A stretch of DNA of 64,000 bases, from NCBI GenBank assembly GCA_020086605.1, contig JACBWW010000016.1:10008180-10072179 (forward strand), written 5' to 3'. This stretch comes from Lanius collurio (taxonomy: Eukaryota > Chordata > Aves > Passeriformes > Laniidae). A model generated the notes under the pieces. It ran no database searches. It saw nothing but the letters and a program-made list of their open reading frames with translations, and was not told the DNA's origin. Each line of letters starts with the position of its first letter. The first letter of the stretch is position 1. Below, one piece after another: positions 55,201-64,000 of the stretch. A program made the position numbers and the translations under genes.

Positions 55201-58200
55201 AGAATTGTGCTGTTCAAATTGCGGGATTGTATTTTGGAATTAGCGCTTCATAATGTGGAGATCTGTAGGAACTTGATAGTAGGTACTAAATGCAGAGTAG
55301 CCTACTGGGCTCAAGTTGCCTCCTTTCTGTTCTTTTTCAAATAACATGGTTTGGCTTAAAGCACTAGGTGGAAAACTAATAACGGTTAACTTGGATCCTT
55401 CTAATATACTAAACAATCGCATCAATGCAGTGAATATATTTTAAACCATCTTTATTGCAGAAAACTTTTTACAACGCTTTGAGAATTTCATTTTTTGAAG
55501 AGAGAACTGGATTATAGTTTTCTTTTGAATGATAGGTATGCCTGTGAAGCTTAGAACGTGTGTGCATTGCAATACGACGTTTACAAGTGCTGTTAGCCTG
55601 TCCAACCACTTACGCGCTTATGCACGAAAGAAGAGTGCTGGACTTTTGACTGGGACAGGTATGTTTTGTTACAGATGTAAAAGCAAGTCTGTCTATGATA
55701 CATTTTCTTCATCAGACTGGACAAAAGCATATGTTAATTCAAAATAATTTTGAAGCTTCTGCTGGTAAAAAATTTATTTGCCATAAAACTTCAGCAACTT
55801 GTAAGAAAACGTATGTTGCTGTTGTCCACTCTCATGTCTGATTTTCATCCTTACTCTTTGATTTTGGATCCAATACTTAAGGTATGTAAGAAAAACTAAG
55901 AGATGGTTGCTTAAATTCATTCTCCTATGATATCACAACTTCCAAACCAGATAGTTGGCCTTCTAATGACATGTTTAAAAGTATCTCAGAAATTAAAGCA
56001 GTGGGGAGAAAAAAAAGGCAACAAAACAACAAGTAGTTTTAACTGTCTAGTAGATATAATTACAAAGAATAGTCCAGTAAAAGAGGAAAAGCAAGTAATT
56101 TTACACTTTGTATATTTCTAACAACATATTGTGTGTAGTTGGTTTCATATCTTTTTCAACTCACAACTCAAAAACTACCTGCTCTGACGTTGAGTGAGGG
56201 TAGTACAGCATTTAGCACTGCTGTTAATGTTTTTTATTTAAACAAACTTCATTTTGAAATTCTTCTAATATGCTGTATTTTGACTTGTTTCCAGAGACCT
56301 GCAGCTTGCTTGGCTGTAGACAGTTTCTGAGTTTACTTGGATTGTTGCTGAGATTAGTGGGACTTCACATGATCAACAGCAAATTGAGGAGCAGAGATGC
56401 AATATAATGAGGAAAATTTGGAGATATGAAACCTGAAATATTCTAAAATTAAGAGGGGCAGCCATCAGTTTTCTGTGTCAACAAACACAGACTTTTACAT
56501 AGTGCTCTTGGAAAATGCACAGTCCATTTTTTATCTGCAGATGTAATTCATTATGCTAAGAATGACAAACTGAGTTGCAGGCTTTATCTGTAAAAGGCTA
56601 AAAGAAATATTTTTACAATGTGGGCCTGTGGCTGCCAGGTCTTATGTTACACTACATTAATACTATAACAAAGCAAATTTGGAAGGAAGTCAGCAGATGC
56701 AGTAATATCTAACATGTAGAAGAATATGCCTTTAGTCACAGATTCTGAAAATTTTCATATTTATTCAGTAGAAAGGTGATGGTAGTGACTTCATTTACCA
56801 CTGCTGTGATTTCATATTAGCCCTGTGGTATGTTCCTTTCTTATATACCTATCAAGGAGGTATTTTTCAATAGCTATATATTTAAATTGCACAATAATAA
56901 CAGTAATTCAGTGAGGGAGACACTGGCAAACAGAATGGTACACAGAGATTGAATCCTGGACAAGCACTTCATACCTAGCTTCCCTTTTGCTAAGTGAAAA
57001 AAGTGAAGGAAGCTTGTTAAGGTGCTTTCAGGGATTTTTGTTTGTTTCCTCTAAGAAATGTATTTTGCTTGTGAAGTAGTTGCATAGTCATCAGAGCAGT
57101 TGCCACTTTTCTTAAAAGAGTGGAAAGAAAACTCATGAATCTTGTGTCATTGGGCCTAGAAGTTGGTTTAAAATCAAACAAAATGGCATTAGAAGCAAAG
57201 TTTAAGTAAAAGATTAGAAACAAAATTTAGGGGGAAAATAATCTTTTGATCTCAGAAGCTGGAACTAATCCAGGTAACTTACACCATGGATATAGGCCTG
57301 TGGCTGAAACCATTGATTTAAGGAGTCAATGTTAAGTTCATTATAGCATCGTGCAACCAATGTATATTTGTAGTAACTTAGTCATTACACTGCTGCAACT
57401 CTGTGAAGGTTGTAAGCTTTGCTCATTGACTTCTCATTCAAGCAAGCTTAATGCAAGGCTTGTAGATGAAAAAAAAATGCTTTTAAACATTGTTTTTTTA
57501 TTTGATATTCCACTTTATAATGTAAGCTCTGTGAGAATTATTTTAATGCAAGATTTCACTAGTACACACTAGTTTTAAAGTACTCACTTCTTATGAGTGT
57601 TGCTCTTAGGTAGATCTTGGGTTTTCTTATTAAAAGATGGTTGTGGTTGAGAGCAGTTTTGAGATATCTTCAGTTTGGCCCCAGCCACAGCTGAACCTTC
57701 AATGGTCTTCAGCCATTCTATGGAGACAACAAGGACACCTTTATACAGGTTCCTTCTTCCCATTAAGCCTTTCTTATGTCTTCTAAAGTAAACCTAAATA
57801 AATCACATTGGATGAATAATTCTCCCATTTTCTAGCTGTAATAAAATAATTGTGTCTGAACAAGAGCACTCTAATTCTTTTATTTGGCAGTTATTATGGG
57901 ATCTATCTAGGCACTGCTGTTTACTAGGAGAAATAGATGAGAAATATATGATCTCTGCATGCCACCAAAGTGAGACCTTTCCAAGCACTGCATTAGCTCA
58001 GATTTTCCATTTGTCTGCATGTGTTTTTGGTATTGACTGTTACCATATTGCTCTTCTGGCAGATGCCCTGCTTCTTCAGTCAGTCATTTTATCATATTTA
58101 GTTAAATCTTAGCCTATTTTTCTTTTCAAATGCAATTTGACAGCTTCAGCAGTGTAGTAGACATAATTAAGCATAATGGTAGCTTTGGAGAATGGACTCA

Positions 58201-61200
58201 AGAAAATCATTTTAGAAGTGAAAGTTCCTAGACTGTTGGCTGTTTGAGGTTAGTCTTTATTAAACCTTATTTGTGCCTATACTTATGCATTATAGATCCA
58301 CTGTAGAGTAAAAGTGTCTTCAGATGTCTGGCTGAAACTTTTTTTGTTGTTGTTATTCAGTCCAATTTTTAACCATGTAATGATCTAATTGTTCATCTTG
58401 AGTAGATGTTAATTTCCTTTTATACCTGTTTTGATGTGTAGTAATACACTCATGTTTTTCAGAGCACGTGATAAGCGTCCTTCTTTCTTCTAAGTATCTT
58501 TAGAGCATTGGACAGACCTACACAAAATCTTCAAAATACATCTCACTCTTCTTCATTATAGTTGTATATTCAGCTTCCTTTCTTCTTTCCTCTCTGGGCT
58601 TCTCTTCCTCCCTCTTCCCCTAGCTCTCTCTGAGTCTCTTGATACTTTCTTGTGCCCTGGCTTTTTACATCTTCTCTTTGTTGACTCTTTTCACATACTC
58701 AGTCTCTTCTTACTGGCTGTCATCTTCAGGAATCACCACTTTCATTTGGTCTCTGCTTCTGTAGATGGAGACCGCTTTGTCAGAAGTTTGGGAGGGAACA
58801 GTAAAGTACAGAGCAAGGAGTCTGGCCTTCAAGTCAACAGTGTGACTGAGGTAGCAGTTCATGAGGGCTACTACATGTTCAGATAATTTCAGATATTATT
58901 TTGTCAAACTTGTAGCTTTGGGAAGTTTGCAGTGGAAGCATATCAGGTATGCAGAAATCTGAGATCCTCTGGCTTTGTGTGTCTTTATTCTGTGCTGTTA
59001 CAGTCATAATGAATCAACTGGCATGATTAGCTTTAGGGAGCAAATCATGGAGGGGGTTTTTAAAATGTATTTTACTCTGCAGTAGTGATGAGGATAGGTA
59101 GCAAGTGATTGAATTTGAAAAATTAGTGACTAATTTTATGAGGAAGATAATTTTTTTTTTTAATTGGCAGTGTTTTCAAATGGTTAATTAGTTCCACTTC
59201 TGTGTGCAATTATTCAACTTGTTTTAGCTTACATACACTATGACAAAAGTAATGAAATCTGAGTAAAAGACCCAGCTTCAGTTTTCCTGAAATAAGAACC
59301 ATTTCATGTTGGGGGACATCAGGAAGAAGAATCTTTTAATTTAGAACTGCAGACCAAATGTCACCGCGTGAAAGGGCCTCTAATTGTGACCTATGTAATT
59401 CATGTTGTCTTAGGCATGCTCATTGAAACCTCCTGTCTCCATCTGTTTGTAGTCTTTCTTGATAAGTGGTCACAGGGGTTTTTACATGCAGTGTTTTTAC
59501 CTAGCATATATTTTTCGAAGTAGTGTGCTCTGAAATTGTACCTAAGTACTGCAAGGTGATTCCTCCAGATTTTGATTGTCTTTTGTTTTAAATGGGTTGT
59601 TTCTCCATCATGTTGTATCAGCAGTTTGAGGAAGTGATGTGACTGGTTGTTTATAAGAAGGTTTTCAGTTATTAACTGGGAAACACCAGGTGGCCAAACT
59701 TGAAAGAGACTTCTTCCAAAAAGAAATAGGCCTTTATGGAGAATGAAGGAAGATAGTTTGGAAGCTTTTGTAACTACTAAGTTGGTGTTAATGATAGGTA
59801 GTTCCTGCCTCTCTCTAGCAATTTGCTGCAGTTTCCATGCAGTTTACTAGAGCTAAATTATCCTTGGTCTCTTCCCAGGTGTGATTAAAATATACTTTCT
59901 GAGGAGGTCATGTTTTGTTACAGTAAAGGCATAGAAAAAGCAGTAACTGAGTTTTGGTCAGAACATGGCTACTTTACGGGGAGGCAGTTGTGTGACCTAC
60001 TTGATGTTTGCAACCACCTGTAAGCATCATATCAACAGAGTACTCAGGTCTGTGCATCTGGCTTTATTTAAACTTGTTGCTCTCTGAATAGACAAAATGA
60101 AATTATTGTGACAGTTACTGGTACACATGCCTGACAATTGCTGTTTGAATTGTGGTTTTTCAGTCAGCTTTACTCAGATACTCCTTCTTCTTCATTCACT
60201 TTCCAGCTTCACTGGAGTAACCTCAAAATGTACTGGTGCTGCTTTGAGCTCCCTAAAATGTGAAAGAATATGTTCACTAGCCCAAAAGACAAGGGGACCA
60301 AAAAATGACCCTTGCAGAACACAGGTTTAGTGTTCTTAGCATTTTCTGTCTTTTGTAACAGCTTCTTGCTTAGGCAAATCTACTTTCAAATTTAGCTAAG
60401 TTACTCTGAGAATTCATTGTGTAATCTGAATCTTTTTTCTTGGTCTTTTGCTGTGATACTTTCTGTTCTTTCTTTTGTCATTTCCCTATCCAGAGTCTCC
60501 ACCATAAACAGCACAGAGAACATGCCCTTTCATTTGTTTTGCTTGTTTTCTCATTGTTCTTGGAAAAGGTACCTTTCAAGGAAGTAGAAGTTACCTCTCC
60601 TGGTTCATTATGACAGTTTCTGTCAGTGATGCTGTTGTTTGGTTGCATAGTAGCTCAGAGGGGTTTTTTCTTATAAAAAGAAAATTATACATGCACACAC
60701 ACAAACCCATTAGATGTCAGGAATCTGCAGAAGACTAGTCCAAGTCTAATAAGAAAGGGAAAGCTCTCTGAAATGCTCCAGATGTGTGTGAGTAGAATCA
60801 AATTTCTTGATGGGAATGAATGTCTTTGCCAACATCAAGGAAATCAGCAAGTCCTTGTTTCAAATGCAGGTTGGCTTCTCTAGTAGGAGTCTGTTGTCTG
60901 CTGCTTTTTTTTCCACTCAAAGCAACTGACATCAACTAACTGTCATCAGATGGAACTTGTGGGCATGTTCACATTCGGATAATACCAACTTCTGTTTCAC
61001 TTCTTCCCATGATGTGCCACAAAATTGGCAAAGTCAAAGCTTTTGCTGTAATAACCACTGCAGATAAGTTGTCCCTCATACCAACAGTTCTCTTCAAACC
61101 ATGGGTGTCTGGGTTCCAGTATTTTATCTGCTTACATTGCTGATGATGTTACTGAAGTTGTGGTATGTAAAATATTTATGTATGTGGTAGTTCCTACCTG

Positions 61201-63659
61201 ATACGATAGTTAGCTTTTCTCTTCCTAATTAAATGAAGAATATGCTTTTGGTGAGAGAATAAAGTATTAAGAACCCCTTAATGCTTTTCCAGAAGTTATC
61301 TCGGCCATTTCTCTCTCTCTGTCCCCACTGCCACCTTGGGTTACTGCCTTTATATCCAGACTGGTTTTGTTGTTGCTGTCAGAAAAAAATGCTGTTAAGC
61401 CTCATTTTCCTAATGTTGATCTGAAGAAGTCTCTCTAGGTTGGTGTCTGCTTTTTTTATTTTATTGGTTCTCTCATACCTTCAAACCTCAGAAATCCATT
61501 CTAAATTTTAAATTAGATCGGTAGGAATCTTTAAGTCTGGGGATGGAACTGGGAAACATCTGGTTTATCTACCAAGTTTAAAGTTGGGCCACAAGGTAAA
61601 AGCTTGAGAGGTGCTCATTTGGAGGGCATGAGAAAAAATAAGGATGCAATCAAGATTGTGTGTTCTTTAAATCAACATGTTTTACCTTACCAGACAATGT
61701 CTTATGCTTCAGAATGCTAAGAGGTTAATTCTTCTGTTTTATATTCCAGGAGTCAAAACTTTAGCCAAGTGTAACAATTTTTTTTCCATTTTACTGTTAA
61801 GATGCTTCAGTAGCGTAGCATTATGCCTTCTTGGTATCAAGAATACCACCTGGTACTGTCTTTCTGGTTTCTGTGGAGTTTTTGTTGAAGTGATGTAACT
61901 GGTTGTTTGCAAAAAGTTTTTATGTTGGAGTTCTGTTGTTGATGTCTTGTGTTTTGGAATAGAGCATAGCTAGATACACTTCTCAGTTCAAGCAGTCACA
62001 AACTTCTTAAGCTTTATCAGCTGTTTGCATTATAACAATATTAATTCAGTTTAATCTACTCATCCACTTTGGCTGCTTCTTAGAATCTCCAGGTTTTGTT
62101 TCAGATTCCCATTACATGTGTTTATGGGACGTACAAACCTCAAAGCTATCTGAACTCATTTGCTATGTGTTTCCTGTTCACACACATTACTTTCATACAC
62201 AGTTTCAAATGCTTAGACTGAATTTAAAAAGTGGCCTTGCTATCCCTGTTGATTGTCCTAATACCAGCTCCCACTGCCAAGGACAAATACATACTTTTTG
62301 TAAGCTTCATTAGAATTCAGACAGGAGTGAAGGGGAAGCTTCCTTTGAAATTCTTAGAACAAAAGGACAGATTTTTGCTTTGTGTTGAAAACAAATGGCA
62401 GGTGTTTTATTCAAACTATAAATTCTTGATTGTACTAGCTGAAAGCTACAGCTTCATAAAGTTGTAACTTGGTTGAACATCAGTGGTCTTGTGATGGTAC
62501 TCGAACTACAAAACAAGTTCTGAGATTTTGACAGTGTTTTATGCATGAAGGGAATTTCCAGTGGTGCTTTGCTTCTATATAATTCTGCAGTAGATTTGTA
62601 GGTGCTTGCTGATACTAAAACAACAGTTTAATGCTGAGTGTCAATTATCTAGTCTTTCAAAGAGCAAGCACTATGCTAAGCTAAAAAAACCCAGCATCAT
62701 GTGTTTTGCCAGTATATTTCTTAGAATACTCTGTAATTATTTTGGATTTATGTTATAATTGAATATAGAATAACAAGGAGGTTAGATGTATTTTCACTAT
62801 TGCTATAGGGAATACTTACTGAATATCTCTATTTACTAACACTCATTGAAGTATTACTTTCACATATGGAAATTTCTCTTCTTAGCTTTAGACTGTAAGC
62901 AAAAGAAGTCAAGGTCAAGATCTGGAAGCAAGAAGAAAATGCTGCCGTTACCTCATAGTGCTGATGAAGTTTACATACTCAGATGCAGGTACATAGTGTT
63001 ATTTTAACTGGAAGAATACATTCTTAAGAGCTTGCTAATGTTAGTCATTAAAAGATTAATGATTGTATCTGTAAATGTTTGTGATTAAATTGAATTATAA
63101 GGGGGGAAAGCAATTGCCTGTTTTCGTTCATTTGAACAAGAGGATTTGATTCAGTCATACTTGGTTGTTAGTTGGCCAGTTGTTTCTCTAGCTAAAATCT
63201 TATTGGTCATGTCTGAGTAATACTCTGTCCTCCAAAAGAAGCCTTATATAAGAACAACAGATTGTTATTACTGGTGTTGAAAGTGTGAATTGTATAAACT
63301 GCAGGGTTTTGTGCTCACTACTAATGAACTCAATTACTAAGCTTTTCAGCTAAAACATGTGGAAACAAACTTCAAGAAAATTGAGACTTTCCTCTTACTG
63401 TCTTAAATTTGTAATTTTTCAGTAGAGCTATAATATCATGATGGATTAACTTTAATATTTGCATAGGTTTTGTGGTCTGGTCTTTCGAGGACCTTTGTCT
63501 GTTCAAGAAGACTGGATAAAGCACTTGCAGCGACACATTGTCAACGCAAATCTTCCACGGACTGGAGCTGGCATGGTTGAAGTCACATCACTACTTAAAA
63601 AGCCTGCTTCAATTACTGAAACTTCATTTTCTTTACTGATGGCAGAAGCAGCATCATAG
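49211..63659 (+). CDS. ZNF644: Zinc finger protein 644, spliced over five coding exons (1341 codons; 1300 without the 123-nt exon)
   Basis: Coding parts: 49211-52211, 52386-52991, 55536-55658, 62886-62988, 63467-63659; all junctions are GT-AG and keep frame. The ATG at 49211 is chosen because it has strong context (A at -3, G at +4), human homology starts MDDL here, and the upstream frame is broken. The protein has an acidic Ser/Thr-rich N-terminus, a basic nuclear signal KKRKRK (265-270), and C2H2 fingers at 389-409, 427-447, 475-495, 504-525, 565-586, 938-958 and 1013-1033. An incomplete finger lies at 1211-1231 and a final finger C1277/C1280/H1297/H1301 follows, with the C-terminus MAEAAS identical to human as remembered. 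Known role: nuclear DNA-binding partner of G9a/GLP in H3K9 methylation, like WIZ; human variants are linked to high myopia. Confidence 0.95.
52212..52385 (+). other. ZNF644 intron 3 (174 nt)
   Basis: A short intron between GTAAGA and 'ttatTTTCTTTGTAG'. If retained, the frame stays open for about 36 codons and ends at TGA 52319-52321, giving a protein without the last fingers. Confidence 0.9.
52386..52991 (+). CDS. ZNF644: ZNF644 exon 4: codons 1001-1202, WIZ-type finger
   Basis: The exon runs from the TTTGTAG acceptor to the donor TCAG|GTAAGA, 606 nt, phase 1 on both sides. It encodes C1013-x2-C1016-x12-H1029-x3-H1033 with [14 protein letters not shown], followed by a conserved segment ([11 protein letters not shown]) that resembles the W-x-V-N-G-S-P-I segment after WIZ fingers. 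The rest is a nearly invariant stretch compared with human as remembered, rich in Lys and Glu, including [11 protein letters not shown]. Confidence 0.95.
52992..55535 (+). other. ZNF644 intron 4 (to the 123-nt exon)
   Basis: About 2.5 kb of AT-rich sequence with no recognisable gene. If the 123-nt exon is skipped, the intron extends from 52992 to 62885 (9.9 kb). Reading past the exon 4 donor adds 16 codons before a stop at 53039-53041. Confidence 0.75.
55536..55658 (+). CDS. ZNF644: ZNF644 123-nt exon, probably alternative, encoding an incomplete C2H2 finger
   Basis: Flanked by AG (acceptor tract 'ttttcttttgaatgatag', moderately weak) and GT (ACAG|GTATGT). It is 123 nt long with phase 1 on both sides, the same phase as its neighbours, so it can be included or skipped without shifting the frame. 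It encodes 41 residues (1203-1243) with C1211-V-H-C1214, then 12 residues, then H1227-L-R-A-Y. The L-S-N-H-L-R-A pattern aligns with the two WIZ-type fingers of exons 3 and 4 (L-S-N-H-V-R-G-H), so it belongs to this gene. The fourth zinc ligand is Tyr instead of His. I do not remember this exon in the canonical human protein. Confidence 0.75.
55659..62885 (+). other. ZNF644 intron 5
   Basis: 7.2 kb of AT-rich DNA between the GTATGT donor and the acceptor 'tttctcttcttag'. The open frames are all under 90 codons and unrelated to any family I know. I see no clear mobile element, RNA gene or CpG cluster. Confidence 0.75.
62886..62988 (+). CDS. ZNF644: ZNF644 exon 6: basic linker and first half of the last finger
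   Basis: A 103-nt exon (phase 1 in, phase 2 out) with donor GCAG|GTACAT. It encodes A-L-D-C-K-Q-K-K, a run of alternating Ser and Arg, and K-K-K (about residues 1244-1261), a second likely nuclear signal, then V-Y-I-L-R-C. The first zinc-binding Cys (C1277) is here, so the finger is split by the next intron. Confidence 0.95.
62989..63466 (+). other. ZNF644 intron 6 (478 nt)
   Basis: AT-rich intron from GTACAT to 'atatttgcatag'. Nothing else is seen in it. Confidence 0.9.
63467..63659 (+). CDS. ZNF644: ZNF644 last coding exon: C-terminal WIZ-like finger
   Basis: It starts with the third base of an Arg codon and runs to TAG at 63657-63659. It encodes F-C1280-G, then the segment [17 protein letters not shown] that closes the final finger (C-x2-C-x16-H-x3-H, a longer loop than usual). 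The same motif ends WIZ (Q-G-P-L-S-I-Q-E-E-W-V-R-H-L-Q-R-H as remembered), where this C-terminal finger is the part that contacts G9a/GLP. By homology this exon carries the methyltransferase contact. Confidence 0.95.
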
Positions 63660-64000
63660 AACACAGAAACATTTTAAATTTTAATTGGATGTAAATTTGA
63701 AATACTTCATTTTTTAAAATAAATTGCTACACTAAATTATGTTTATAAATGCTAAAGACAGAAAATAGAGGAAGTGGATTACAGTAACATCAAAATAAAT
63801 TGAATACCTAACAGTTACAGTAAGTAGTCTTTATATTTTATATAGGGTGGAAGATGTGTTTTTAAGGTTTATTATGTTTTTGTCAGTTACTGTGTTCACT
63901 ATGAATACAAGACCATTATATGTATGGCAGCCATTTTTAAATTGTTGCACATGGGTACTTAAAAGACAGATTTTAATAAAACAAAGAAACCACATTCTCT
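63660..64000 (+). other. ZNF644 3' UTR (continues beyond or ends at the window edge)
   Basis: AT-rich untranslated sequence with three AATAAA polyadenylation signals at 63718-63723, 63794-63799 and 63975-63980, which allow UTRs of roughly 80, 155 and 340 nt. The last one would place the cleavage site at or just past the window edge. Confidence 0.8.
63975..63980 (+). terminator. Distal AATAAA polyadenylation signal
   Basis: A canonical hexamer about 316 nt after the stop codon. Earlier hexamers at 63718 and 63794 may give shorter transcripts; which one dominates cannot be told from sequence. Confidence 0.55.

Overview
The window is vertebrate nuclear DNA, most likely from a bird. It is AT-rich with one strong CpG island, has long introns with GT-AG splice sites, and carries decayed CR1 LINE copies of the avian type. 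It contains one recognisable gene on the + strand: the orthologue of ZNF644, a nuclear C2H2 zinc-finger protein known as a partner of the H3K9 methyltransferases G9a/GLP (EHMT2/EHMT1), alongside its relative WIZ.

Layout. 1-14.05 kb: upstream intergenic DNA, no gene found. 14.05-15.03 kb: an old CR1 LINE in minus orientation, reaching the edge of the CpG island. 15.1-16.7 kb: CpG-island promoter with a palindromic CRE (15618-15625) and a YY1-type site (15910-15920), and exon 1 ending at a donor after 15972. 16-35.5 kb: intron 1, with a small CpG-dense patch near 28.1 kb and a GC-rich repeat at 26.6 kb. 35482-35537: exon 2. 35.5-49.2 kb: intron 2, with CR1 fragments and an inverted second copy of the 26.6 kb repeat. 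49180-52211: the large exon 3, holding about 1000 codons and six zinc fingers. 52386-52991: exon 4 (WIZ-type finger). 55536-55658: a 123-nt phase-symmetric exon encoding an extra, incomplete finger. 62886-62988 and 63467-63659: the last coding exons, ending in the finger shared with WIZ, followed by a 3' UTR with three AATAAA signals.

Spliced from the ATG at 49211, the frame is open through all exons: 1341 codons with the 123-nt exon, 1300 without. The most interesting points are (i) this extra exon, which as far as I remember is absent from the canonical human protein; (ii) exon 2, which clearly resembles the N-terminal coding exon of human ZNF644 but is one base out of frame with exon 3, so that translation should start at the internal Met-Asp-Asp-Leu; and (iii) the resulting chain of short upstream ORFs. 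Comparisons with human ZNF644 and WIZ are from memory and were not checked by alignment.
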